From Blastococcus colisei (GTDB taxonomy: Bacteria; Actinomycetota; Actinomycetes; Mycobacteriales; Geodermatophilaceae): 64,000 bases of DNA. Under the pieces are notes generated by a model that saw only the letters and a program-made list of their open reading frames with translations, did not search any database and was not told where the DNA came from. Below are positions 28,274 to 37,241 of this stretch, piece after piece. The DNA lies in NCBI RefSeq assembly GCF_006717095.1, contig NZ_VFQE01000001.1, positions 1 through 64,000 on the forward strand, in the 5' to 3' direction. Numbering within the stretch: the first letter of the stretch is position 1; every line of letters starts with the position of its first letter. A program made the position numbers and the translations under genes.

Positions 28274-28316
28274 CGTCCATGGCCGAGTCGCGAGCTCCTC
28301 GGGCCGCGCCGACCGG

Positions 28317-28532
28317 TCAGCCGATCCGGACGTCCTCCATGCCCTCGACCGAGACGACGTCGCCGCGGTGCAGCTGGCGGCCGCGGCGCTCCTCGGGCTC
28401 GCCGTTGACCCGGACGGCGCCGGAGAACAGCACGTCCTTCACCTGGGCGCCGGTCGGGACGGCGTCGACCAGCTTGAGCAGCTGACCGAGCCGGATGGTG
28501 TCCTCGCCAGGCCGCAGGTCGACGGTGCGCAT
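28317..28532 (-). CDS. S4-domain RNA-binding protein (YbcJ/YaaA type)
   Basis: A 71-residue single S4 domain: IRLGQLLKLVDAVPTGAQVK, then VLFSGAVRVNGEPEERRGRQL and GDVVSVEG. The alphaL motif binds structured RNA, probably rRNA or tRNA. ATG at 28532 lies 5 bp after the MOSC gene stop, so it ends an epimerase-MOSC-S4 operon. Length is normal for the stand-alone family. Confidence 0.9.
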   Translation of the reverse strand: MRTVDLRPGEDTIRLGQLLKLVDAVPTGAQVKDVLFSGAVRVNGEPEERRGRQLHRGDVVSVEGMEDVRIG

Positions 28533-28537
28533 GGCGC

Positions 28538-29269
28538 TCAGTCTGCCGACCCGTCGGGCACGAGGACGTCGCCGGTGCCGACGGAGCCGCCCCGGATGAC
28601 GGCCGCCCGCACGGCGAGCAGCCCGTCGCGCTCGCGGTGGATCGTCTTGAGCACCGAGGTGTCACGCGCGATGCCGCCGGGCTGCGGGCGGGTGGTCATG
28701 ACGCAGCGGGGGATCGGGATGCCGAACCGCAGCCGCACGCCGCCGAGCTCCGCCTCCTGCCCCCGCAGGTGCTCCTCGCCCTCGCCGTCCAGGACGACGT
28801 TGGCCCGGAACCGCCGGCGGTCCCACGTGCCGAGCGTGCCCGTCGAGACCAGCGACAGCCGGATGCGAGGGCTGTCGTGGAACGGTCCATGGGCGCCCTC
28901 CCACTGCAGCCACTCGGTGGGGTCGGGCTCCTCCTCGTCCACCGGCGTCTCGTAGGTCGGGGCCACGTCGCCGTCCTCGGCAGCGGCGCGCAGCTCCACC
29001 CGGCGGCCGAGCCAGCCCGAGAGGGTGTCGTCATCGGTGGTCACCGAGCCGTCGGGCAGGACCACCTCCACCCCGCCGTCGGCGCGCAGGCGGGCTGACC
29101 CGAAGAGCAGCTCGGGCACCCGCCGGGCGGTGAGGCCCAGGCCGGTGTCGCGGTCGAACAGCGCCCAGCGCCGGTCGCCGTCGATGCCGAGCGCACCGAT
29201 CTGCGCCTCGGCCAGCCGCTCTCCCTGCAGCGACTTGACCGGGTAGCGCCAGAGCTCGAGGACCCGCAC
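28538..29269 (-). CDS. MOSC-domain protein
   Basis: A 243-residue protein with MOSC N-terminal beta barrel (LWRYPVKSLQGERL, GDRRWALFD) and MOSC domain (RFRANVVLDG, and IPRCVMTTRPQPGG with the conserved Cys). The family binds sulfur or molybdenum cofactor and transfers sulfur or reduces N-hydroxylated compounds. GTG start at 29269, one base from the epimerase stop, implying coupled translation. Partner reductase not seen nearby. Confidence 0.9.
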   Translation of the reverse strand: MRVLELWRYPVKSLQGERLAEAQIGALGIDGDRRWALFDRDTGLGLTARRVPELLFGSARLRADGGVEVVLPDGSVTTDDDTLSGWLGRRVELRAAAEDGDVAPTYETPVDEEEPDPTEWLQWEGAHGPFHDSPRIRLSLVSTGTLGTWDRRRFRANVVLDGEGEEHLRGQEAELGGVRLRFGIPIPRCVMTTRPQPGGIARDTSVLKTIHRERDGLLAVRAAVIRGGSVGTGDVLVPDGSAD

Positions 29270-29270
29270 G

Positions 29271-30185
29271 TCAGCCCGCCGTCCAGGCCAGCGTCCAGAT
29301 GCCCGCCCACTCCTCGCCGGGCTCGAGGACGAGCAGGTCGACGCCGTCGGCCAGCGCGTTCGGCGGGCAGGTCATCGGCTCGACCGCCAGGGTCCGGCGC
29401 CACCGGCCCTCGGGGAGCACGTCGCCGCTGAACACCTGGAGCCAGGACCACGCGCCGTCGACCGCCAGCTCCAGCTCGCCCGCCGGACCGCGCAGCCGGG
29501 TCCGCGCCCAGCCGTCGTCGTCACGGACGAGGTCGGTGAGGGCATCGTCGAGGACGCGGTCACCGAGCCGGCCGACGGCGCCGTCGAACGGGGACCGGCG
29601 GCCCGTCGGCAGCCCGCCGTCGAGCTCCAGCACCGTGCGGACGGGCAGCGTCAGGTCGGCATCGCCGATGCCGCCGTCGTGCGACGCCCCGACCGACAGG
29701 TAGGGATGGAAACCGGCGCCGAACGGGGCGGCTTCCGTGCCGAGGTTGCGCACCCGCAGCGTCACGGTCAGCCGGCCGGGATCGAGCCGGTAGTCCACGG
29801 CGCCGGCCAGCCGGAACGGGTAGCCAGGATGCGGCTCCACGACGGTCCCCACGGTGGCGGCGTCGTCCGAGGTCTCGAGCGCCGTCCAGGGCTGCCAGGC
29901 GACGAGGCCGTGGATGGCGTGCGGCGCCTCGGGGGAGCCGACCTCCAGCTGCAGCTCCCGCCCCTGCCACGTCCACCGGCCGTCGCGGATCCGGTTGGGC
30001 CAGGGCAGGAGGACCGCACCCGGCCAGCCGTCGACGACCGTGCCCGCCGGATAGGCGTCGAGCACCTCCCAGTCCCCCACGGTCAGCCGGCGCATGCCGC
30101 CACCACGCAGGTCGACGGCGAGGCGGGCGGCGCCGGCGCTCAGCTGCACGTCGGTCGGCCGCTCGTCCGGCCATGTGTCAGGCAT
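29271..30185 (-). CDS. Aldose 1-epimerase family protein
   Basis: A 304-residue galactose-mutarotase-fold protein. LPWPNRIRDGRWTWQGRELQ and HAIHGLVAWQPW hold the substrate Arg and first His; GAGFHPYLSVG has the catalytic His, and a Glu lies in VEPMTCPPNAL. It interconverts alpha and beta aldose anomers. ATG at 30185. First gene of the epimerase-MOSC-S4 run. The promoter should lie in 30186-30300, which also carries the inverted GTCCACAGG pair. Confidence 0.88.
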   Translation of the reverse strand: MPDTWPDERPTDVQLSAGAARLAVDLRGGGMRRLTVGDWEVLDAYPAGTVVDGWPGAVLLPWPNRIRDGRWTWQGRELQLEVGSPEAPHAIHGLVAWQPWTALETSDDAATVGTVVEPHPGYPFRLAGAVDYRLDPGRLTVTLRVRNLGTEAAPFGAGFHPYLSVGASHDGGIGDADLTLPVRTVLELDGGLPTGRRSPFDGAVGRLGDRVLDDALTDLVRDDDGWARTRLRGPAGELELAVDGAWSWLQVFSGDVLPEGRWRRTLAVEPMTCPPNALADGVDLLVLEPGEEWAGIWTLAWTAG

Positions 30186-30270
30186 CTGTGCGACCTCCCC
30201 GTGTCCGCCTGTGCGTCAGCTCACCACAGTCGACCTCGGACGATCTCCGCTGCACCTCGGGAGTCCTGAT

Positions 30271-30299
30271 CCTGTGGACGGGAAGAAGTTGTCCACAGG
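30271..30299. promoter_or_regulatory. Inverted DnaA-box-like pair
   Basis: CCTGTGGAC at 30271-30279 and GTCCACAGG at 30291-30299 are exact inverted copies with an 11-bp spacer. The right half contains TTGTCCACA (30289-30297), the actinobacterial DnaA-box consensus. It could titrate DnaA, be a DnaA-regulated promoter, or act as a hairpin. Confidence 0.5.
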
Positions 30300-30340
30300 C
30301 CGTCTGAGCTTCTCTTTTCGTCGCACCGCCTCGCTATTCT

Positions 30341-30356
30341 TCGCTCATACGTTCGA
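30341..30356. promoter_or_regulatory. LexA (SOS) box candidate upstream of the HNH gene
   Basis: TCGCTCATACGTTCGA matches the actinobacterial LexA consensus TCGAACNNNNGTTCGA at 10 of 12 positions, with the right half perfect. It ends 30 bp before the DUF222-HNH start. Related 13E12-type genes in Mycobacterium carry SOS boxes. Confidence 0.5.
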
Positions 30357-30386
30357 TCAGTCGGTGCGAATGGCAGGTGCTGGGCG

Positions 30387-31613
30387 GTGTCGTCGTGGGT
30401 GTCGGTGCTCGAGCAGCTCGCCGAGCTGGATCCGGCCGACTTCGACCCCGACGACTTGTCCGACGAGCAGCTGCGCGGGGTCATCCCCTTGGCCCAGATC
30501 GGCATCAACCGGCTCACGGCGATGCAGACCCGGGCCGTCGGCGCCGGGGACGCCAGGCAGGTGCACACCGGCGACGGCATGGCGTCGATGAAGCCGTGGT
30601 TGACCGGGCACTGCCGGGTCTCCGGTCGCGAGGCGGCCGGGCTGGTGCGGGCCGGCCGGCGGCTGAGAGACCTCCCTGCGCTGGCGGCCGCCTACGCCGC
30701 CGGTGCGGTGACGCCTGCGCATGTCGCCGTGGTGACCACCGCAGTGACTCCCGAGCGGGTCGCGAAGGCCGCCGGGCAGGACATCGACCTGGGCTGGACC
30801 GATCAGATCCTCACGGATGCGGCGCTGGCGCTGGGTCCGGAGGACACCGCCCAGGCCGTCCGCCGTTGGGTGGCCGGCATCGACCCCGACGGCACCCTGG
30901 ACGACGCCGCCGGGCTGCCCCGGGTGTTCCGGATGGCGACGTCGGCCGGTGGACGCACGTACCTGTCCGGGCACCTGGATCCGGTCGGTGCCGAGACGGT
31001 GCACACGGCGCTGGAAGCGGTCATGAACGGTCACCGGCCGGCCGGTGACCGTCGCAGTTCCGCCGAGCGGCAGGGTGATGCCCTCGTCGAGCTGTGCCGC
31101 CAGGCGCTGCACGGCGACCAGTTGCCCGACGTGCGTGGGCAACGTCCACACGTGCGGGTCACCATCGACTGGATGGCACTGTGCGCCGAACGTGGGATGC
31201 CCGGCTTCGGCGCACTGTCCTTCGGAGGACCGATCAGCGCCGAGACCGCCCGCCGCATCGCCTGCGACGCCGGCGTCTCCCGGATCCTCACCGGCCCGAA
31301 CAGTCTGCCCACCGACGTGGGCCGGGAGCAGCGCACCGCCCCGGCGGGCATCCGTCGCGCCATCGAAGAGCGCGATCTGCACTGCGTCTTCACGGGCTGC
31401 ACCGCCCCGCCGGCCTGGTGCGACGTCCACCATGTCGATCACTGGGCATGGGGTGGAGAGACCTCCTGCGACAACGGCGCCCTGATCTGCGAACGGCATC
31501 ACACCGCCGTCCACGAGGGCGGCTTCCGGGTCGCTCGCGACCCCGGTACCACGGTCTGGCACACCTACCGCCCCGACGGATCGGAGATCCGGATACGGGG
31601 ATCGGGTCCATAG
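30387..31613 (+). CDS. DUF222 and HNH endonuclease domain protein (13E12 family)
   Basis: A 408-residue protein. Residues 1-300 are DUF222, with helices such as WLTGHCRVSGREAAGLVRAG and AYAAGAVTPAHVAVVT. The C-terminal HNH domain reads CVFTGCTAPPAWCDVHHVDH, then WGGETSCDNGALICERHH, with zinc cysteines and the catalytic histidine. GTG at 30387 is preceded by AGGTG. These genes are multi-copy in many actinobacteria and behave like a group of homing or repeat-associated nucleases. The target is unknown. It is likely SOS-inducible, given the upstream box. Confidence 0.88.
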   Translation: MSSWVSVLEQLAELDPADFDPDDLSDEQLRGVIPLAQIGINRLTAMQTRAVGAGDARQVHTGDGMASMKPWLTGHCRVSGREAAGLVRAGRRLRDLPALAAAYAAGAVTPAHVAVVTTAVTPERVAKAAGQDIDLGWTDQILTDAALALGPEDTAQAVRRWVAGIDPDGTLDDAAGLPRVFRMATSAGGRTYLSGHLDPVGAETVHTALEAVMNGHRPAGDRRSSAERQGDALVELCRQALHGDQLPDVRGQRPHVRVTIDWMALCAERGMPGFGALSFGGPISAETARRIACDAGVSRILTGPNSLPTDVGREQRTAPAGIRRAIEERDLHCVFTGCTAPPAWCDVHHVDHWAWGGETSCDNGALICERHHTAVHEGGFRVARDPGTTVWHTYRPDGSEIRIRGSGP

Positions 31614-31623
31614 CCCGACGATC

Positions 31624-31654
31624 GCGGTACCGGCCGTGAGCCAGCCGGCACCGC
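31624..31654 (+). terminator. Hairpin after the HNH gene
   Basis: GCGGTACCGGC at 31624-31634 pairs with GCCGGCACCGC at 31644-31654, one mismatch, 9-nt loop, 11 bp after the stop codon. Confidence 0.5.
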
Positions 31655-31782
31655 AGGGGTGACGGGTCGTGCGCACGGCGCGTGCCGGCGAGGACGAGAC
31701 TGGTCAGTGGCCAGGCGCTCGATCCGTACCGGGGCGGCGGCGCTTGTACCGTCAGCTGGACTGATCTCGACGAGGGAGCACC

Positions 31783-32940
31783 GTGCCGGTCGACCGCGAA
31801 CTGCCCACCCCCGAGGCCCACGACCTGCTGGCGCTGACCCGCGAGCTGGCCGACGCCGAGCTGGCGCCGAAGGCCGCGCAGTACGAGCGCGAGGAACGCT
31901 TTCCCCGCGAGGTGTTCCGCACCCTCGGGGACGCCGGGCTGCTGGGACTGCCGTTCGGCGAGGAGGTCGGCGGCGGCGGGCAGCCCTACGAGGTATACCT
32001 GCAGGTCGTCGAGGAGCTCGCCGCCCGCTGGGCCAGCGTCGCCCTCGGCGTCAGCGTGCACACCCTCGCCTGCTTCCCGATCGACCGGTTCGGCACCGAG
32101 GCCCAGCGCCGCGACCTGCTGCCCGAGATGGTGGGGGGCCGGCTGCTCGGCGCGTACTGCCTGTCGGAGGCGCACGCCGGCTCCGACCCGGCCGCCATGC
32201 GGGCGAGTGCCAAGGCGAGCGACGGCGGGTGGCTGGCCAACGGCGAGAAGGCCTGGGTCACCCACGGCGGGCACGCGGACTTCTACTCCACCTTCCTGCG
32301 CACCCCCGACGACGGTGAGCGGGGCATCTCCTGCTTCCACCTGACGCCGGACCTCGCCGGGTTCTCCCCCGCCAGGCCCGAGGAGAAGATGGGGCTGACC
32401 GGGTCGACGACGGCCGCGATCCGGCTGGACGACGTCCCCGTCCCCGCCGACCGGCTGGTCGGCGAACGCGGCCGCGGGCTGTCGATCGCCCTGGCCGCGC
32501 TCGACTCCGGCCGCCTGGGCGTCAGCGCCGTCGCCGTCGGGCTGGCCCAGTCCGCCCTCGACCTCGCCGTCCGCTACGCCGGCGAGCGGGAGGCGTTCGG
32601 CCGGCCGATCGTCGAGCACCAGGGAGTGGCGTTCCTGCTCGCCGACATGGCCGCCGCCGTCGAGTCCGCCCGCGCCGTGTACCTGGTCGCGGCCCGGCGC
32701 AAGGACGCCGGCAAGGAGTACGGGCGGCAGGCCAGCATCGCCAAGCTCGTGGCCACCGACGCCGCCATGAAGGTCACCACCGACGCCGTCCAGGTCCTGG
32801 GCGGCGCGGGGTACACCCGGGAGTTCCCCGCGGAGCGCTACATGCGCGAGGCGAAGGTCATGCAGATCTTCGAGGGCACCAACCAGATCCAGCGGATGGT
32901 CATCGGCAAGGCCCTCGCCCGCGAGGCCGCCGGAGGCTGA
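31783..32940 (+). CDS. Acyl-CoA dehydrogenase
   Basis: A 385-residue flavoprotein that oxidises acyl-CoA to the 2-enoyl form. N-terminal helices, then YCLSEAHAGSDPAAM and WVTHGGHADFY for FAD binding, GEREAFGRPIVEHQGVAFLL, QVLGGAGYTREFPAERYMR and MQIFEGTNQIQR with the catalytic Glu near residue 368. GTG at 31783 follows GAGGGAG. Length is typical of the short-chain/branched-chain group; exact substrate unknown. It may be co-transcribed with the next two plus-strand genes. Confidence 0.92.
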   Translation: MPVDRELPTPEAHDLLALTRELADAELAPKAAQYEREERFPREVFRTLGDAGLLGLPFGEEVGGGGQPYEVYLQVVEELAARWASVALGVSVHTLACFPIDRFGTEAQRRDLLPEMVGGRLLGAYCLSEAHAGSDPAAMRASAKASDGGWLANGEKAWVTHGGHADFYSTFLRTPDDGERGISCFHLTPDLAGFSPARPEEKMGLTGSTTAAIRLDDVPVPADRLVGERGRGLSIALAALDSGRLGVSAVAVGLAQSALDLAVRYAGEREAFGRPIVEHQGVAFLLADMAAAVESARAVYLVAARRKDAGKEYGRQASIAKLVATDAAMKVTTDAVQVLGGAGYTREFPAERYMREAKVMQIFEGTNQIQRMVIGKALAREAAGG

Positions 32941-32979
32941 TGCCCCCGTTCTGTCGGTGGGCGGGTGCAGCATTCGTGC

Positions 32980-33459
32980 ATGGCTGTCTTCGCCGACGTC
33001 GAGACCGAGGAACCGGCGTTCGCCGCCCGGGTGCGGGCGTCCTTCGACGCCCACCGGCACACGTTCCTCGCCACGCTGCGGGCCGACGGCTCCCCCCGCA
33101 TCAGCGGGATCGAGATGCACTTCGTCCTGGGTGAGCCGTGGCTGGCCGGCATGCCGGGGTCGGTGAAGTTCACCGACCTGCGCCGCGACCCGCGCTTCGC
33201 CCTGCACAGCGGCAGCTCCGAACCGGATGCGTTCGACGCCGACGCGAAGCTCAGCGGGCGCGCCATCCCGGTCACGGATGCCGCCGAGCGGACCCGGTAC
33301 GCGACAGCGGCCGGCATCCCCTCCGGGCACATGGGCTTCGAGCTGTTCCGCGTCGAGCTCGACCAGGTGGTGCTGGTCGCCCTGAACGAGGAGAAGACCG
33401 CCCTGGTCGTCTCCTCCTGGCGTCCGGGGCGAGGGTTGACCCGGACCACCCGCACCTGA
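32980..33459 (+). CDS. Pyridoxamine 5-phosphate oxidase-fold (split-barrel flavin) protein
   Basis: A 159-residue protein. FDAHRHTFLATLRADGSPRI and GIEMHFVLGEPWLAGMPGSVKFTDLRRDPRFALHSG (in parts) are the split-barrel strands and the arginine that contact FMN or F420 in this family. Start ATG at 32980, 39 bp after the dehydrogenase stop; a GTG at 32965 is in frame. The end ELFRVELDQVVLVALNEEK is typical. The cofactor and substrate are not determinable here. Confidence 0.82.
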   Translation: MAVFADVETEEPAFAARVRASFDAHRHTFLATLRADGSPRISGIEMHFVLGEPWLAGMPGSVKFTDLRRDPRFALHSGSSEPDAFDADAKLSGRAIPVTDAAERTRYATAAGIPSGHMGFELFRVELDQVVLVALNEEKTALVVSSWRPGRGLTRTTRT

Positions 33460-33551
33460 CGCCGCTCCGCGGGGGAACGCGTGGCGTCCGTCGGTGGACC
33501 GGGCCGCCCCTGACCGGCGAGACTGGGGACTTCCGCACCAGGAGAGCAGCG

Positions 33552-33995
33552 ATGCCCGAGCCCCATCTGCGCGCCGCGGACGCCGACCGTGCCGCCGTCG
33601 CCACCGCCCTCGGCCAGCACATGTCCGCCGGACGGCTGAGCGTGGAGGAATACGACGAGCGCCTCGCGCGGGCCTACGCCGCCAAGACCTACGGCGAGCT
33701 GGACGCGCTCACCGCCGACCTGCCCTCCGCCGTCCCGTCTGCCCGGCCGGACCCGCGGCCGGCCGCCGGCAGCACCTCGACGGTCGACCGGCACGGCGGC
33801 TGGGACGCCGACCCGCAATCGTGGCGGTCGTGGGCGACCACGTCGCTGATCGTGCTCACGATCTGGGCCGCGACCTCGCTGGCCAGCTGGGAGTTCCTCT
33901 ACTTCTGGCCGGTCTGGGTGATCGGCCCGTGGGGGGCGGTCCTGCTGGCACAGACCCTGACCCGCCGCGGCGACGGGCCCGGCCGGCTCACCTGA
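33552..33995 (+). CDS. DUF1707 membrane protein
   Basis: A 147-residue protein with an N-terminal DUF1707 (SHOCT-like) motif: LRAADADRAAVATALGQHMS and GRLSVEEYDERLARAYAAKT. A Pro-rich linker and two membrane helices follow (ATTSLIVLTIWAATSLASWE and the next with WPVWVIGPWGAVLLAQTL). ATG at 33552 after AGGAGAG. Role unknown; such domains often act as small regulatory or oligomerisation modules on membrane proteins. Confidence 0.85.
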   Translation: MPEPHLRAADADRAAVATALGQHMSAGRLSVEEYDERLARAYAAKTYGELDALTADLPSAVPSARPDPRPAAGSTSTVDRHGGWDADPQSWRSWATTSLIVLTIWAATSLASWEFLYFWPVWVIGPWGAVLLAQTLTRRGDGPGRLT

Positions 33996-34062
33996 CTTCG
34001 GCAGGGAAGCAGAGAACCCCGCCTCCGGGCGGACCGGGCGACGGGGTGCTGGTCGAACTGGG

Positions 34063-34145
34063 TGGGCAAGGGGGGAGTTGAACCCCCACGTCCTTTCGGA
34101 CACACGGACCTGAACCGTGCGCGTCTGCCATTCCGCCACTTGCCC
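34063..34145 (-). tRNA. tRNA-Leu (CAG anticodon)
   Basis: Acceptor stem GGGCAAG/CTTGCCC, a long variable arm (TGTCCGAAAGGACGT) as in class II tRNAs, and anticodon loop TTCAGGT reading CUG. T arm GGGGGTTCAACTCCCCC. The 3-prime CCA is not encoded (ACCC follows). Confidence 0.97.
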
Positions 34146-34332
34146 TGGCGCCCGACGAGATTAGCAGCCGGGAGCCGTCGCCCGGCCGGGGGGTGGGTCG
34201 TCGCGCGGCCGTTGCCCACGCCGTTCGGGGCCATATGACTCACCGGCGAGTTACCGGCCGGTCCGGCAGGCGTGTCCCGGCTACGATCACTGGTGGGACA
34301 CGGGACGGTCAGCCGAGTGCAGAGGAGCGACT

Positions 34333-35157
34333 GTGGGCGTGCTGCAGCGCTTCGAGCGCCGCCTCGAGGGCATGGTCGGGTTGGCCTTCGCCCGCCTCTT
34401 CAAGGGCAAGGTGCACCCGGCCGAGATCGCGCAGGCCCTCCAACGCGAGGCCGACGAGCAGCGCTCGGTCATGGGCGAGGGCCGCGTGCTCGCACCGAAC
34501 GTCTACGTCGTGACGCTGGGGCGCACCGATTTCGAGCACCTCGGGCAGTGGTCGGACCAGCTGGCCGGCGAGCTCGCCGACATGGTGTCCGAGCACATCG
34601 ACGACGAGGGCTACCAGGTCTTCGACAAGGTCACCGTCCGGCTCGAGCAGGACACCGACCTCCCCACAGGGGTCTTCGAGGTCAGCTCGCACGTCGCCGA
34701 CCCGGCCCGTCCCCCGTCGCGCGACGACTTCGCGGTCGCCGCTCCCCCGCGACCCCAGGCCGGTGCTCACCCACCGCTGCCGCCGCTGCCGCCGCTGCGT
34801 GGACGGATCGCCACCGACACCGGCAAGCAGGGCCCCTCGTTCACCGGCCGCGCGGGCAACCGTCCCGGCGTCACCCACGTCCTGGTCGTCGACGGCCCGG
34901 GCACCCGGCACGAGCTGTCCACCGGCCGGAACGTCATCGGCCGCGGCACGGAGGCCGACATCCGGCTGCCCGACACCGGGGTGAGCCGCAAGCACGTCGA
35001 CGTCGTCCTCGACGGCGGCACGGCGACCGTCGAGGACCTCGGTTCCACCAACGGCACGCTCGTGAACGGCCGGCGGGTCAGCCGGCATGCGCTCTCCGAC
35101 GGCGACGTCATCCGGATCGGCCACTCGGTGCTGGTGTACCGCCAGGACGGCCAGTGA
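34333..35157 (+). CDS. fhaA: FhaA: DUF3662 and FHA-domain protein
   Basis: A 274-residue protein. The N-terminal DUF3662 domain (VLQRFERRLEGMVGLAFARL, HPAEIAQALQREAD) and a Pro-rich linker lead to a C-terminal FHA domain that binds phosphothreonine: NVIGRGTEADIRLPDTGVSRKH, then DLGSTNGTLVNGRRV. In mycobacteria FhaA links PknB signalling to wall synthesis through MviN. GTG at 34333 after AGAGGAG. First gene of the operon running to pknB. Confidence 0.95.
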   Translation: MGVLQRFERRLEGMVGLAFARLFKGKVHPAEIAQALQREADEQRSVMGEGRVLAPNVYVVTLGRTDFEHLGQWSDQLAGELADMVSEHIDDEGYQVFDKVTVRLEQDTDLPTGVFEVSSHVADPARPPSRDDFAVAAPPRPQAGAHPPLPPLPPLRGRIATDTGKQGPSFTGRAGNRPGVTHVLVVDGPGTRHELSTGRNVIGRGTEADIRLPDTGVSRKHVDVVLDGGTATVEDLGSTNGTLVNGRRVSRHALSDGDVIRIGHSVLVYRQDGQ

Positions 35158-35161
35158 CAGG

Positions 35162-35208
35162 GCTGCGTCCTCGGTGACCGAGCTTGCGAGGTCACGCATG
35201 AACACAGC
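35162..35208 (+). repeat. Hairpin with GAGCTTGCGA loop between fhaA and fhaB (divergent copy)
   Basis: GGTGACC at 35173-35179 and GGTCAC at 35190-35195 pair around the loop GAGCTTGCGA (35180-35189), the same loop as the three elements at 45873, 52229 and 55648. An outer pairing GCTGCGT/ACACAGC has one mismatch. The arms are unrelated in sequence. Confidence 0.5.
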
Positions 35209-35250
35209 AGCGCCGCTCGTGGAGCCGGCGAGCGCCAGCGAGTCGGTGCA

Positions 35251-35718
35251 ATGAGCGAGATCGTCCTGCAGGTCTTCCGCTTCGGGTTCCTGCTGCTGCT
35301 CTGGCTGTTCATCTTCGCGGCCTTCCGCGTCGTGCGCGCCGACCTGTTCGGCGGTCGCACGGGCCGCGTGACCTCCGTGCCTCCCCGGGCCGCGGCGGCG
35401 GTCACGGGCAGGAAGCGCGGACACCGCGGCCCGAAGACCCTCGTGGTCACCGCCGGTCCGCTGACCGGCACGAAGATCACCCTCGGCGACCAGCCGATCC
35501 TCATCGGCCGGGCCGACGACTCGACCCTGGTGCTCACCGACGACTTCGCCAGTTCCCGCCACGCCCGCCTGACCAACCGGGGCGGCCAGTGGTACGTGGA
35601 GGACCTCGGCTCCACCAACGGCACCTACCTCGACCAGCAGCGCGTCCAGGGGCCGTTGCTGGTGGGTCCCGGTCAGCCGATCCGCATCGGGCAGACTGCC
35701 CTGGAGCTGCGTACGTGA
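35251..35718 (+). CDS. fhaB: FhaB (FipA): membrane-anchored FHA-domain protein
   Basis: A 155-residue protein with an N-terminal membrane helix (LQVFRFGFLLLLWLFIFAAF), a basic linker and an FHA domain: PILIGRADDSTLVLTDDFAS and SRHARL, then DLGSTNGTYLDQQRVQG. It binds phosphothreonine peptides and in mycobacteria partners FtsZ and division proteins. ATG at 35251. Between fhaA and pstP, its usual place. Confidence 0.95.
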   Translation: MSEIVLQVFRFGFLLLLWLFIFAAFRVVRADLFGGRTGRVTSVPPRAAAAVTGRKRGHRGPKTLVVTAGPLTGTKITLGDQPILIGRADDSTLVLTDDFASSRHARLTNRGGQWYVEDLGSTNGTYLDQQRVQGPLLVGPGQPIRIGQTALELRT

Positions 35719-35791
35719 GCACACGTGCCGGCTCCGACATGAGGACAGCCATCGGGCGCACGCGCCCCCCGAGCGGCAGCGAGGTGGATGC

Positions 35792-37201
<1,410 letters not shown>

Positions 37202-37241
37202 TGAGCGCCGCAGGCCCCGGATCCCCACCGGAGGTGTGGTG

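Noticed and set aside
31390-33330. A 646-residue minus-strand open frame
   Set aside because: Shadow of the acyl-CoA dehydrogenase, which has full motifs on the plus strand.
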